Assembly (NCBI GenBank): GCA_007449985.2
Contig: VIIQ02000766.1
Location: 93,918 to 157,917, forward strand
From: Desmodesmus armatus
Lineage: Eukaryota > Chlorophyta > Chlorophyceae > Sphaeropleales > Scenedesmaceae
Direction: 5' to 3'
Length of the DNA stretch: 64,000 bases
Under the pieces are notes generated by a model that ran no database searches, was not told the DNA's origin, and saw nothing but the letters and a program-made list of their open reading frames with translations. Position 1 is the first letter of the stretch, and each line of letters begins with the position of its first letter. Both the position numbers and the translations under genes were made by a program. Shown here piece by piece: positions 10,301 through 21,960 of this stretch.

Positions 10301-13300
10301 CAACCACCAAAGCGCAAAGAACCAGCGTGCTAATATCTTACGCCTTGCCTTCAACTGCCATCAACTGCCACTCATGGGATGTGTCTTTCGTAGCTTACTT
10401 GTGTGATGCACAGAAGCCGGACAGCTGCATGTGTTATTGGTGCATTCTGTGTGTGTGTGCCACCCCAAGCTGCATGCTCACCCCAGTGATGCCCTGCGAC
10501 TTGACAGTCTCCAGGAACTGGTTGAGGTAGTGGGCCTGCGCTGCAGGCGGTCTGTGGGCACAGTCCAGCAAGGCCGTTTGATGCCGCAGCATGCCTGCAC
10601 AGCAGCAAACAGAACGCTATTCAGTGGTGACCGCCGTCCACGCAGGTTGCCGGACCTGCCAGACCTGCTGACTGGGAAGTGCATTGTGCTTCCGGACAGG
10701 ACACTGATGCCTGCGGAGGTTCAGGCAAGCTCCCTGCTACAGCCAGCCCAAAGCACTTTCAGCTGTGCAAGACTGTGAAGCTGCCAGTAGCAGGTCCCGT
10801 TGTCTCCTACACCTTGGCATGATCAAGCTTGATCCAGCACACACCTGGCCCGTCTGCCAGCTCAGCACACTGCCTGCCCAGCACCTCGTGCAGGTGCTCG
10901 TTGATGTGCTGCCATGAGCTGGTGGAGTAGAGCTCAGTAACCTGCAGGACACACATCACCAAGCAGGGCATGTGCACACTTGTGTGTAAGAGGCTGCGAA
11001 GGTTATGCCCAGCAAGTGGACACATTCAACGCAGAATTGAACCAGCTTGCACACAGCTTTCCACAGGTCGTGCTTGTGCTGATCAACCCCATATCCCACA
11101 CCCACATGGCCCAGCTGTCTTGCCCTAGTCAAGCACGCACAGCTAAAGGAAGCCAGGCTGCAGGAGCTGTTGACTCATTACAGCAGCACTAGCGGCTGCA
11201 GGACTTGAGAAATCTACAGCTGATATAGTCGGCGATCGTGCTGGTGTGTCCGGTCTACCCACCCCTGTCTCTTGCGTGCACACCTACCTGCAGGTAGCAG
11301 TGCACCGCCAAGCGCTTCTGCTTGGCTGCATGGTAGCGCAGTCCTGCCAGCACCAGGTGGAAGGCGGCCTTACGGGCGCAGGGTGGGGCGCAGCGCATCA
11401 GCTCATACGCTGCAGCCTCCAGCAGCAGCGCTGCACGCGCAGTCTCCTCGTCAAAGTGTGCCCGCATGAGACTGTTGTTGGCTGCTAGGTGCCTGCAACA
11501 ATGCCAGCAGCAGCACAAGACAAACTGGCCGTGGCTGTCCTTCCTCTCTCTGCCACATGCTTGCTTAGAACACTCTGTAAACTCTGGACACTCAAGCCTG
11601 ATGCACCCCGCTGACATCTGTTGCCTCTTAAGGCATCAAACATGGCAAGGTTGCTCTTGGGGAGTATGGACGGAGATGCGTTTGTTTGGTGTCCAATAGG
11701 GGCGTACTTCCCACCAGCTGGCCACGGAGATTGAGCCCTTCCGACAGCAAAACCCCCCGCACCCAGCACCCAGCTGTCCCTACCTGCCCAGGGCTGCCTG
11801 GTATGCTGCCGCGGTCATCATGACGCGTGTGGCCAGCATGCGGCCCTGCCTGCCCCTCAGCTTGCTGTAGTGCTCAAAGGCGCGGTTGAAGTACTTGATG
11901 GGGTCAACAGACGGGTCCTGGGTCAGGATGGAGCACACCCCAATCATCTCCTGCAGCCAGCAGCAATGCAGCCAGCACAAAGCACAGATCACAAACTTTC
12001 TGCAGGGGTTGTCCTCTGGGGATGCCCATCCATTTGCACACCTAGCAGCTGCTGCATCTTCGTTGAAGTCAGCCGGGCTGCCAGGCTGCACTGCAGCTGC
12101 CCATCACCGGACTGGAGGACTGAGCTGTTTGCTACACTGCACCTGGCCTGGCGCCAAAGCCAGCTTGTACCTCACAACACCAGGTTTCTGTCATTCAGCA
12201 TGAACAAGACTGATCATTACATGATGTCTCCTACTTCGCAGGAATCCACCAGTCTGCTCTTGAGGTCCGTGCAACCCTGAAAACCAGATGCGGATGGAAA
12301 CTCTTGCCTTCCTGATACACGCACCTCAGCGCCTGCATACCACTTGCTGTTGGGTGCTGCCAGGTAGTCCTGTGCTGCCAGCCTGTAGTGCACCACAGCA
12401 AACTCGTACTGCCCCAGCATGAAGGCCAGGTCTGACAGGCAGCGCATCTGGCCCTCAACACTGTGCCAGGAGTAAGGGGACTCCTGCAGTGCAAGCGAGT
12501 CAGGTGCATGGACAAACCAAGGGGCAACAACAAGTGAACCCAAACACACCATTGTGGACTGACCATTTTGTCATAGAATTGCGTGGTGGTCTTGACAGGG
12601 GAGCTGAGGGGCATGCAACACAGTAGTGTGGCACCTGTTTCAGCAGCTGCAGCTGGAAACATGAGTGTTGTCAACGAGTCTCATCGCCTGGTGCACCGCT
12701 GTTGGGCCTGCAGGCCATGCTACTGACTCAAAAACTGTTGCAGTGTGTCACTCAATGCATTGGAGCTGCCTCCAGGTTAGCGAACTGCCATGCGCAAACC
12801 CCACTGACCTGCACTGGCCCTGTCTCCCCTGCTGCACCCTTCCACAGCCGGCTGAGGCGGTTCTTGAGGCCCTTGCGGGCGGCTGCAGCAGCAACGGTGG
12901 CAGACAAGCACACTGCTCACCAGGCTGTCCAATGGTGATAGAGAAACAGCTCAGTGTATACAGCCAGACACCTTGGGCAGTTCGTAGGGCACATGCAAAG
13001 GGCATGCTTCCTTTGACATGCAAGTCGACGCATCCCCTACCCACAACCAGGAGAGCTGAACAACCTCACCGCAACCCCATTGATAAGAAAACCCCAGGCA
13101 CGAGACCTATCATCCAACCCAGGAATCAGCTCCCTGCTCACCTGTGATGCTGAGGTTGAGCCGTGCGATGCGCTCTTCTAGCTTTGGCAGCACACTGCGC
13201 TCAGTGAAGTCACGCAGCAGCTGGCCTGCAGCAGCCATGTCATCTGCACCCAGCCCAGCTCCCAACCCGCCAGGCGGCTCCTGGGGACGAGACGTTGGTT

Positions 13301-15806
13301 CGCCTGCAGGGGGCAAAGCGGCAGGCACACTTGCCAACAATCCCAGCTGCAGTGTACACAGGCTGGCTTGCCACGGCCTGCTACGTTGGGTATTCGCCAA
13401 GGAAAACTGCGGCTGCTAGGGGGTGCAACACCTACAGGGTCCAAACCTTGCTGCACTTGTAACTTTGCCAGCGTGCATGTTTGGGGAGGCCCCACTTGTC
13501 AAACAGGAAGGGTGTTCAGCACCGAACCCAACAGCGGCGATAGCTACTTATTACTGTGCATTGCTGGAGACGCCTGCTGTGACCAAACCCAGCGCTTGTT
13601 CTGCAAAGGGCGACACCAAGACACGCACACCTGCACCGCCCTTGGCCAAGCAGGCGTGCCGGCAGGCTTGGAAGGCGGCTGGTGGCAGCGCAGCGGCAGC
13701 AGCACCAGCAGCCCCGGCAGCTGAACCGCCGGCGTACAACTTGAGCAGCGAGCAGTTGGCACCACCATAGGTGTTGCTCAGGGTGGCCAGGTTCTGCAGC
13801 GCCCTGCGTGATGCACATGTTCACCACACGGTCAAGCCGCAAATCGCTTCCGCAAACACACCACTGCAGTGGCCACCTATGTGTCCGCATACACTTGCAT
13901 GGCAGCAAGGCGCACTCGCCTGCGCAACTTGGCTTCAACGACCCCAGTTAGGATAGCTTGGGACTGCAATGCTGATGTGTTCAGCACCAAACACACCTGC
14001 CGTCCTCCATGCATGTGGCATCCTGCACCAGCACGAAATGCTTTGCCATGACATGGTCTCTCAGAGGCACCATGCTCTCTGAGGCCATCAGTGGCAGCTG
14101 CTGCTCAGGCTGCAGGAGCTTCTCCGCCACCTGCAGAGGAGAAGTGGTGTCTGCCGGCATGCAGAACAGACCTGCAGGACAGAGCGACGGGACACACAGC
14201 ACAGGCATGTGTGTGCTGCTGGATTGCAAAGAAGCTTGCATGTCGAAACTGCCAGAGTGTCGTGTATTTTAGGGAACCGGCAAGGGAACAAAACCAGGCG
14301 CTGACACGCCTGGCAGGAAAATGCTAGACATGCACGATGCTGGTGGGTGCAAATGACGCTGTAGCCAGCTGATTTGACTTGATGCCCACTCACTAGCGCA
14401 CGCGTGGCAAAGAAAGCCACGCCACCTGCAACTGTGATCATGGTGCTTTAGCATGCATTGCTGCTGCATCAGCCACCCGACACCACAGTTCAACCATGAG
14501 CACACTCTACAATTGGTCACCTGCTACTGCCGGCCATGCTGCGCTGCTGTCAGCTAATTGTGCAAGACTCTTGCAATTCTGCCATCAGTGGCGCACCTGC
14601 TACTGGGTGGTCCAGGGTCTCATGGTCTGTGAACTGCAGCAGCCGCAGGAACTCTGCTTGATAGGCATCATACCAAGGGTTGACAGCCTCTGGCGCCTCT
14701 GCGGGGCGCACAGGCAGTCGCAGCTGGGGTCAGAGCAGAGCTGAACAGCATACATGGGCCCATGCGCAACATGTGCGCCTTGTGCGTGCAATGCGCACAT
14801 CAGTTTGTAAAGGTCTGGCACGCTGGGCAGATCCTGTGTCCTCCTAGAGAGGCGCGCAGTTTTTGCAAGCGCTGACCCCTGAAAGTCAGAAGCCTCAACA
14901 TAATTAATGTTCATCAATATTTTGAACCAGAAACGACAGCTCTAGGCGCTGCTGGACGCCACTGGCAGTCAGCACTGCACTGACAGGCTGCCCACTGCTG
15001 CGCCCTGCTGTGACCAACTGCTTTGGGAGCACTTGGGCTGCAAAAGGTGGAAGCCATGATTTACAACGCACACAATGCACACAATGGCCAGTGTGCCGTG
15101 ATAACCTTGGACCATTTTGCGTGTGGGTACTCACCCCTTTGCACGTGCTGAATGATGTTACCGGATGGCTGCAGCTGGGCATGCCGCTGCGACTCCACAT
15201 CCAGCACCTGCTGCAGCCGCTCATCAATCACCTGCTGGATGAGAACAGCAGCAGTGCAGACAGTCCCCAATGCCATACACTTGTTGCCTTGCAACTACTG
15301 CAAGCCTTCATTTCAGGTGGTGATGCTTCCTTGGCTGATCCAGATAAGCAGCAAAAGCCTCAGCAGCTGCATGAGAATGTTGTGACATGGTTGCTTGACC
15401 TGCATCACTGGTCTAGTCAGGCTGCTGCAAGGGCTGTTTCCTTTTGCGCACCTCAGGGCCCGGTTGGAACATAGCTGTCCCGGGGTAGAGCGCCAACTGC
15501 ACCTCCTGAACCCTCATGGAGTACTCCCCTAGTCGCATGGGCACTGCAACAGCAAGGCCCTCCAAGGTTACCGGGCAGTGGTTCTTGGCCCTGACAGGGA
15601 CCTCCTGGGTTTATGATGAGCCTGGTTGTGCTCATGGCAGAACTACGTCTGCGCTCACCATTCAGCTTGTTCACCAACGATACAGGGCGCAGCAGGTCGA
15701 TGATGGAGAGGCCGGTCCTTGCAAGCACTGCTTCTGCTGCTGGTGAGGAAAAGACACCGACCGGAAGCCGCTGCTTCTCACGCAGTCTTGCTTTCAGCTG
15801 CTCCAT
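4363..15806 (-). CDS. TRAPPC8: TRAPP complex subunit 8 (TRAPPC8/Trs85-like), more than 20 exons
   Basis: Subunit of the TRAPP vesicle-tethering/Rab-GEF complex (TRAPPIII in yeast and animals), acting in ER-Golgi traffic and autophagy. Recognised by conserved blocks in order from ATG at 15806: a start exon (15806-15659) with 'SPAAEAVLARTGLSIIDLLRP'; an NPWYDAYQAEFLRLLQFTDHE block at about 14.6-14.75 kb; 'RDHVMAKHFVLVQDATCMEDG' at about 14.0-14.1 kb; a helical-repeat middle with 'RAALLLEAAAYELMRCAPP' then 'RKAAFHLVLAGLRYHAAKQK' (11.29-11.5 kb); and 'HINEHLHEVLGRQC' (10.8-10.95 kb). The C-terminal half has Ig-like/beta blocks: 'GVVVTFKNPLQVKLALSRVRL' (9.6-9.75 kb), 'PGQSVTVPMWL' (7.3-7.83 kb) and a final 'FRPGVYVIDDYVVEW'. 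Other exons include about 6837-6688 and 6410-4363. The last exon changes frame near 5461-5520. Long Gln/Ala/Gly/Pro tracts are inserted between conserved blocks. Many intron edges are only approximate. Confidence 0.85.
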
Positions 15807-17100
15807 GGTTAGTGAAAGCGGCCTCTAGGGGCCAGGCATACGGCTATGGCATGTGTACAGTAATGGATCTATCAGATCAGGAAGTTTTGAAAGGGACGTA
15901 GTTGAGCAAACCTTACGACACCCGGCACTCCAACCATCACCGTTTACTTGTGGCAACGTGTGCTACCTTGCTTGCGAATGCCACTGAACAGCTGTGCAGG
16001 TAGTTGACAACCACCGCTGAAGACGCAGCACGTAAGCGGGCCCTCTGATCGTATCAACCTTTTACCTGCAGCGCTTGCTGTACAAGAACTCTTGCTAGAT
16101 CCGGAGCGCGAAACCTCGGCCAGGTAGTGGCATCCTGATGCCGCTGTATGCATTCAACACTCATGAATGCTGACTCTAGCTTCTCTGCTGCCTGCAAACC
16201 AAATCATGAGCCAGGGTGCCTTGCAGGATTGTTCTGATGCATCATGGCACCATGTCTGGCTGGGCGCACGGTGGGAAGCAGGTGAGGCTCCCCAGGCCTG
16301 CGGTGTGTTGCTGCTGTCTTGCGGTTCCATTGGCTTGTTGTGGTGATACCAGCACATGGTTGCTGAATCTACATTGACCACTCTGCTATGGTGCTGGGCG
16401 TGTGGTGAGTTGCCAAGGGGGTGTTGACTCCCCTAACTCCCTGTCACACCCCATGTAGCGGAGGGGTAAATGGTGGGAGTTAGTGATTCTGCTTGCACAG
16501 CTGTGTTGCACGTGGTCTGAAAGGGCCAAAGCAACATAGTGCAATTTTTAACTCCCGTCAGCTCCCAACTTCCATGATTATTGGCCTCCAGGCCATTTTT
16601 AGCTCCCCCCCCCCCCCCAAGACCCTTTTCTGGGAGTTAGTGGGATTAGACACCCAATCAATTGAGTTGCCACTGCTCAGGATCAGGCTGCAGCCCACGC
16701 TGACAGTGATGTCCTGAAGCCTCCCGGCATTTGCGACACTGAAGACTTGTTTGCATGGTGCTGAAGCTGGCATCAGCTACCACCAAGTCAATGAACAGCT
16801 CAGCCTGTTCAGTGAACACATTTCTGTTGGCATGTAGTCCATGCCATGCGCTTCCCAAACATCCTCTGTCTGCACCTTCTGCATGCAGGGTCAGGAGTAC
16901 CAGGCACCGCAGGCCACACAAGAACTCATGCGTACCAGTCCTCAAGGCTATCAGCACCCTCCCACTGTGGCAGGGGCAGGCACGGCTGGCAGCCGTGCAA
17001 GCGCCATGGGGTGTGGTCAGCACTCCAGCACAGGCAGCATTTGTTAGCATGCCCTGCAGTTATCAATGCATATTGCTTGGCAGGGCGGTCTTGATGTGTG
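15807..17100. other. Upstream region of TRAPPC8, no gene seen
   Basis: Contains the presumed promoter of the minus-strand TRAPPC8 gene. No coding exon is supported. A stretch with repeated TAACTCCC/GGGAGTTA motifs lies at 16431-16643, with a C-run at about 16607-16618. Confidence 0.5.
16431..16643. repeat. MITE-like segment with TAACTCCC/GGGAGTTA ends
   Basis: CCCCTAACTCCC near 16431-16442 and GGGAGTTAGTGG near 16630-16643 are imperfect inverted repeats bracketing about 210 bp. Further copies of GGGAGTTA and TAACTCCC lie inside. No flanking target-site duplication was established and no coding capacity is seen, so a non-autonomous DNA transposon is only a possibility. Confidence 0.3.
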
Positions 17101-17109
17101 TGACGGGCA

Positions 17110-17308
17110 TCAATAGGGATGCCGTCTCGGGACATTTCCCGTTACATTCGTCCCCCCTCGAGTTTCGGCTACGTCCTCGTAGGCGTATGTTAGCCTTGGC
17201 CATTTTCGACCAACTCCACTCATTTTCGAGTGCATGGGTTGGGATTCGAACGCAGGATCGTTCCCACCTCAGTGGCCGACTCTATTGAGTGCACTATGCT
17301 AGGCTCGT
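17110..17308 (-). repeat. tRNA-like/SINE-like sequence with pol III A and B boxes
   Basis: On the minus strand TAGCATAGTGCA (17301-17290) resembles the pol III A box (TRGCNNAGYNGG). GTTCGAATC (17251-17243) matches the B box exactly, about 50 nt further on, as in tRNA genes. The stems around the B box do not pair as a T arm, so this is not a functional tRNA. The roughly 140-bp body ends near 17110 after a small GC-rich hairpin and contains TGTAAC at about 17144-17149, as do the 3' ends of the neighbouring LINEs. A tRNA-derived SINE or a decayed tRNA fits. Confidence 0.4.
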
Positions 17309-17329
17309 GTTTTGAACTTTTCTGTTCCC

Positions 17330-20142
17330 CCAGCAGCAGCACCGGGAGCAGGTGCCTTGCTTGCCATGGTTGTTCGGTTGTTGGGACAGCGTGTCACTGG
17401 ACTTCAGGAAGGCTTATGACACTGTGTCAAGGGAGTTTCTGTTTGCAGCTGGGGAGGCCCTTGGGGTGGGTACCGGGTTTCTGCAGTGGATGAAGCTGCT
17501 GTTGACAGACACTCTGACATGTGCAGTTGTCAATGGCTTTCAGAGCTCTTTCTTTCGGTGTGGTGCTGGGGTTAGGCAGGGCTGCCCTCTGGCACCCCTG
17601 ATGTACCTGTTTGCAGGGCAGGCGTTGCTCTGCCATCTCAAGCAGTGTGGCATTGGTATTGATGTCGCAGCCGGCAGGCTTGTCGCCACACAGTATGCGG
17701 ATGATGTGGAGCCCCTCCTGCCTGGGGAGGCTGATGTTTCTGGCCTGTTGGAGCATTTGTCGGTGTATGGGGATGCCACAGGCCAGCGGGTGCAGCCACC
17801 CAAGTGTCAACTGTTGCCTTTGGGCCAAGCGGTGGTGGATCCTGCCCCTGTGGCAGGCATGGCGGTGCGTGACACCTGCAAAAGCCTGGGGGTTGTCTTT
17901 GGCAGTGTGGGGGTGGTTGGAGTGGATTGGGAGCATCGGCTGAGCATTGTGCGGGAACGGGTGCAGAAGATCAGCCGCATCCCTGACCTGTCCATGTTTG
18001 GCCGGGCTTTCGCGTTCAATGGGTACGCTATCTCCACACTGTTGTATCATGCACACTTTGCTGGGGCCCTGCCAGCTGAGCATGCCAGGCAACTAATCAA
18101 ATGGGCCTCTGCCCTTGTTGATGCTGGCCTGGGCCCTGATGATGATCAGCGACGGGCACCAGGGGTGCCCAGGGCGTGTATGGAGGCCCACCCTAGGGAG
18201 GGAGGTTTGGGTCTGCTGCCAGTGCGGGCCCACCTTCACTCTCGCCTGGCTTGTGAGGCAGTGCAAGTGTTGGTGGGGGATGCTCGCAAGCCTTGGGTTG
18301 CAGTCAGCAGGGAGCTGTTGCAGCACCATGTGCCGGTGGTGCCTGGTGGGGGTTATTGGGGCTTGGCCTTGTGTGACAAGGGTCGGTTGTTCAGGGACGC
18401 TGGGGGCCAGCTGTTGCCAGACCCCTTGCGTGCTTTTGCCCTTGGCATCAGGGCTCTGCAGTATATTCGCCATGTGGGCGCTAACCCGGTCCAGCCCGGC
18501 CCGTGGTGTTACTATGTCCCATTGTGGTCCAATCCGGTGGTGGCGCAGAGGGAGCAGTGGGACTGGTATGGACAGCAGCGGCAAGTGATGGTGGGGTTGG
18601 AGTTTGTGGTGCCTGACTTGTTGTGCCTCACCCAGCTGCAATGTGCAGGGCAGGCGCTGCATTGGTTGCAGCTGGTTGAGGCTATCTGTTCCATTCCTGA
18701 CCTGGGGGCAAGGGAGGAGGCATACAGGATGCATGTGTGGGACCCTGTGTTGCAGCATCGCCCTAGGTATGCTAACATGGTGGTGGCTAGGGAGGAGTTG
18801 GCTGTGTTGGTCGCGGCCATCCCTAGTGCGTGGCAGGATGCAGCACGTGCAGTGCTGCGGGGTAGGCCATCCGGGCGGCTGCCGGCCGTTTCGGAGGCTC
18901 AGCTTACCGCAGCTAGGGACAGGGTGTGTGCTGATCTGGGCTGGCATACTCGCAATGGGGATGTGGTGAAGCTTGAGGCCCTCACTGTGTCGCTAGCTAC
19001 CCAGTGTCAATCCTTGGATGCGCTGTCAGCCATTGCTGACAGGCATGCTGCCTTCCGTCAGAGGGTGTTGTCTGTTGATATGCTGCAGCCAATTGTGGGC
19101 CAATTGCCCGAGGTCACTCGGGTGCTTCGGCGGTGGTGGAAGCTGCGTGTGCCTAATGAGCACAAGGAGGCTGCATGGCGGCTCACCCTCGACGCGTTCC
19201 ATACGGCCCAGCGCATGCACACAGGCACCTCTTGTGTAGCATGTGGGGCTGCTGAGCCCGGTGTACAGCACCATTGTTGGGAGTGTCCTGTTGCAGGGGC
19301 GGTGCGGGCGGAGATTGAGGGGCAGTTGCGAGCTCACCGGGTGGGCGACGCCCCCCCTTGGTTGGCTGCTGACCGCGGCCTGCAGTGTGCAGCTTTGTGG
19401 ATGGGGGTGAAACCTCATCCCCGGTTGCATCATATTGTGTGGGACATGGTGTGTCTGGCTGGCATCGGTGCTGTTGACTTCGGCCGCAGAGTGGCGTGGG
19501 CTGTGGCAGCAGAAGGTCCTGCGTTGCCTCTGCTGACGGTAGAGCGCATTGCAGGGTGTGCTGCTGTTGGGGAGTTTTGGCGCGTCTTGGCTGACTTTGC
19601 GGTTTCTGCAATCATCCCTAAGCGGGCGCAGGGGCTTGCGCTCACACAGCAGCCTTTCATTGCATGGCATGTGGTGCTGTCAGGAGGCAACGGTTTGCGG
19701 GTAGTTAGGCATTGAGCTTCTGCATGTGGTGACATGTGAGTTGCTGGCTGCTGTGTGACTTCTATCCTGCTGGCTTGTGAACAGTGCAGCGACTGGTGGT
19801 GTCGGTGAAGTTGCCCCCACGTGCGCCCACTGCAACATGTGGGAGTGTTTTGTGGCTCGCAGCTGTGTGTTCGCTGTTTTCTGTTCCGTCCGCCCTTTCT
19901 TGTCGCAACCCTGCAGGTGCGAGAAGCAGTGCCGTTGGCGCCATTCAGTCCTTCCAATGTATTATATCTCTGTGTTCGCAATCTGGAAGCACACTGAGTG
20001 TGCGTGACAAGCTTTTGATGGTGGGGTTTGTCCGAACGGCCCCCTTCCGTGCTGGTTGTGTCCATCCGTGGCTGGGTTCAGTTGCAACGTAGTTGCTTGA
20101 GAAACCCGTGTAACACCTTCATTCTTCTTCTTCTGCAGGTCG
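17330..20142 (+). mobile_element. 5'-truncated non-LTR retrotransposon (LINE, family A)
   Basis: Contains the 3' two-thirds of a reverse-transcriptase ORF (17352-19715), a 3' UTR (19716-20113) and the end TGTAACACC followed by a (TTC)n tail at about 20117-20135. The 5' side begins inside the RT domain, as expected from incomplete target-primed reverse transcription. It is the first member of the retroelement pile that runs to 31.2 kb. Confidence 0.85.
17352..19715 (+). CDS. LINE reverse transcriptase, C-terminal part (5'-truncated ORF2)
   Basis: Open for 787 codons, although the first residues may belong to flanking DNA. RT signatures in order: 'SLDFRKAYDTV' (catalytic Asp of motif A) near residue 15-25; 'GVRQGCPLAPLMYLFAGQAL' near 73-92; 'TQYADDV' (motif C, the YADD box) near 112-118; then the thumb. 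The long C-terminal region carries a 'CVACGAAEPGVQHHCWECPV' zinc-knuckle-like motif near residue 620-640, followed by a VWDMVCLAGIGAVDFGRR block also found in the neighbouring element. The N-terminal RT fingers and the endonuclease are missing, so it cannot be autonomous. The reading frame is otherwise uninterrupted, suggesting a fairly recent insertion. Confidence 0.85.
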   Translation: MPCLPWLFGCWDSVSLDFRKAYDTVSREFLFAAGEALGVGTGFLQWMKLLLTDTLTCAVVNGFQSSFFRCGAGVRQGCPLAPLMYLFAGQALLCHLKQCGIGIDVAAGRLVATQYADDVEPLLPGEADVSGLLEHLSVYGDATGQRVQPPKCQLLPLGQAVVDPAPVAGMAVRDTCKSLGVVFGSVGVVGVDWEHRLSIVRERVQKISRIPDLSMFGRAFAFNGYAISTLLYHAHFAGALPAEHARQLIKWASALVDAGLGPDDDQRRAPGVPRACMEAHPREGGLGLLPVRAHLHSRLACEAVQVLVGDARKPWVAVSRELLQHHVPVVPGGGYWGLALCDKGRLFRDAGGQLLPDPLRAFALGIRALQYIRHVGANPVQPGPWCYYVPLWSNPVVAQREQWDWYGQQRQVMVGLEFVVPDLLCLTQLQCAGQALHWLQLVEAICSIPDLGAREEAYRMHVWDPVLQHRPRYANMVVAREELAVLVAAIPSAWQDAARAVLRGRPSGRLPAVSEAQLTAARDRVCADLGWHTRNGDVVKLEALTVSLATQCQSLDALSAIADRHAAFRQRVLSVDMLQPIVGQLPEVTRVLRRWWKLRVPNEHKEAAWRLTLDAFHTAQRMHTGTSCVACGAAEPGVQHHCWECPVAGAVRAEIEGQLRAHRVGDAPPWLAADRGLQCAALWMGVKPHPRLHHIVWDMVCLAGIGAVDFGRRVAWAVAAEGPALPLLTVERIAGCAAVGEFWRVLADFAVSAIIPKRAQGLALTQQPFIAWHVVLSGGNGLRVVRH

Positions 20143-20518
20143 GTCCGCCCTTTCTTGTCGCAACCCTGCAGGTGCGAGAAGCAGTGCCGTTGGCGCCATT
20201 CAGTCCTTCCAGTGTATTATATCTCTGTGTTCGCAATCTGGAAGCACACTGAGTGTGCGTGACAAGCTTTTGATGGTGGGGTTTGTCCGAACGGCCCCCT
20301 TCCGTACTGGTTGTGTCCATCCGTGGCTGGGTTCAGTTGCAACGTAGTTGCTTGAGAAACCCGTGTAACACCTTCATTCTTCATTCTGCAGGTCGGTGAG
20401 CTTTTGATGGTGGGGTTTGTCCGAACGGCCCCCTTCCGTGCTGGTTGTGTCCATCCGTGGCTGGGTTCAGTTGCAACGTAGTTGCTTGAGAAACCCGTGT
20501 AACACCTTCATTCATTAG
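19888..20518 (+). repeat. Three head-to-tail copies of the family A LINE 3' end
   Basis: The 3' UTR segment starting GTCCGCCC at 19888 recurs at 20143 with a 255-bp period and nearly identical sequence. A third, shorter copy runs from about 20397 to 20518. Each ends with CCGTGTAACACC and a short T/C-rich tail: (TTC)n, then TTCTTCATTC, then TTCATTC. They look like successive truncated insertions at the tail of the previous copy, or a local tandem duplication. Confidence 0.8.
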
Positions 20519-20769
20519 CGTGTCACTGCATGCTTGGTTGCTCAGCAGGCCCCATGTGCTTCAATGGCCGCGCATTCCGACGCTTTATGCCTTGTACATG
20601 TTTGCATGTTGCCTAACCTTGTGTGTTGCAGGTGGTTCGCTGCTCTTGAGAAGGAGGTGGCGCCTTAAGTTGCATTGGAGGGACATGGTTTGGGTCCCTG
20701 AGCTTACATGGTGTGGGCTGGGTCTTTCGGGGATCTCAATGTAACGAACAATGAGTGAGTGAGTGAGCG
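20519..20769 (+). mobile_element. LINE 3'-end fragment, family B, (GAGT)n tail
   Basis: A 3' UTR fragment ending TGTAACGAACA (from 20740) and a (TGAG)n tract at 20752-20767. It is related to family C in the stretch 'GGTGGCGCCTT...GGGACATGG...TGGGTCCC', but clearly diverged. No coding sequence is retained. Confidence 0.7.
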
Positions 20770-20770
20770 T

Positions 20771-20936
20771 CATTTCATGCTAACACAGCTTGTGTGCCAC
20801 AGGTGGTTGGGCTGTCTTGAGTAGGATTGGTGGCGCCTTGAGTTACAAGGGCGGGACATGGATTGGGTCCCGGGGCTTGCATCGGGTTGGCTGGGTCCTT
20901 GAGGCCTCTTTGTAACGAACACTGACTGACTGACAG
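20771..20936 (+). mobile_element. LINE 3'-end fragment, family C, (CTGA)n tail
   Basis: Begins 'CATTTCATGCTAACACAGC' and ends TGTAACGAAC (20911-20920) plus ACTGACTGACTGA. Nearly identical to the ends at 21.65-21.8, 27.12-27.28 and 29.07-29.24 kb. Confidence 0.8.
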
Positions 20937-21319
20937 CGTCTGAACTGACAGGCCCCATGTAACACAACTACTACTACTACTAGCGTCTCTGTGTGTCTTT
21001 ACAGGTACTTGCTGAAATATGCAGGTCGGTGGCGCTTTGTTACTTTTGGGGGGATGATGGATTGGTGTCCCCGGTTGCCAATGGTCGGCAGCTTATGGCC
21101 TGAACTGACAGGCCCCATGTAACACAACTACTACTACTACTATAGCGTCTTGCATGTCTTGCTAACTCTGTGTGTCTTTACAGGTACTTGCTGAAATATG
21201 CAGGTCGGTGGCGCTTTGTTACTTTTGGGGGGATGATGGATTGGTGTCCCCGGTTGCCAATGGTCGGCAGCTTATGGCCTGAACTGACAGGCCCCATGTA
21301 ACACAACTACTACTACTAG
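20937..21319 (+). repeat. Three LINE 3'-end copies, family D, (ACT)n tails
   Basis: A 45-bp stub (20937-20981) and two longer copies (about 20982-21143 and 21144-21319). They share the 'GGTACTTGCTGAAATATGC' to 'CAGGCCCCATGTAACACAAC' segment and end in (CTA)n. TGTAAC occurs at 20958, 21118 and 21297. Copies differ mainly in 5' truncation point and tail length. Confidence 0.8.
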
Positions 21320-21806
21320 CGTCTTGGTTCCCCCAGCTGGCCCCTGACCACCCTTTTTTGCGGGTGAACAGTGATCTGTTGGGAGTTCACTGTGCTTCTC
21401 CAGCCTTGCCTGATGGTTGACTGCCTTGCATGTCTCCTGTTGTGCTTGGTGTTTCTGGTTGCTTTACCCTGTTAGCCGACGGGGCGGGGGCAGTGCTGCA
21501 TGTGCCAGCTTGGGTTGGGTCCGCTAGTCATGCTTGCATTGCCATGTCAGCTCTTTCACTGCCTGCTTGTCTGCGTCAGCATGTGCATGTGCGTTCTTGG
21601 CCGCGCATCCGTTCGCTTTATGCCTTGTGCGTGTTTCATGCTAACACAGCTTGTGTGCCACAGGTGGTTGGGCTGTCTTGAGTAGGATTGGTGGCGCCTT
21701 GAGTTACAAGGGCGGGACATGGATTGGGTCCCGGGGCTTGCATCGGGTTGGCTGGGTCCTTGAGGCCTCTTTGTAACGAACACTGACTAACTGACTGACT
21801 GACCGC
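21320..21806 (+). mobile_element. LINE 3'-end copy, family C, with the last ORF2 codons
   Basis: Starts inside the last codons of ORF2 ('SWFPQLAPDHPFLRVNSDLL'), stop at about 21418, then the family C 3' UTR, TGTAAC at 21772 and a (CTGA)n tail to 21805. It sits immediately upstream of the large family C element, in the same orientation. Confidence 0.8.
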
Positions 21807-21960
21807 AGCAGCAGTGCCACCAGCAGCAACATCGCCTCCGTGGCTCTCAGCCGCAGCAGCCGTACCCAGGCAGCTGTGGCCGCACCTGCAGCACCTGCAG
21901 CAGCACCCAGCCTCCCCGCCGAGGATGTGTGCATGACAGACGAGGCGGCAACGCCCCCCA

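Noticed and set aside
17243..17308. Functional tRNA gene on the minus strand
   Set aside because: A and B boxes are present but the T-arm and acceptor stems do not pair, so only a tRNA-derived repeat is claimed.
18093..18947. Minus-strand 284-codon ORF inside the LINE RT region
   Set aside because: Antisense to an unambiguous reverse transcriptase; no independent homology.
20517..21320. Tandem satellite DNA
   Set aside because: Units differ in length and 5' end but share 3' ends and tails, which is the pattern of truncated LINE insertions rather than of a satellite.
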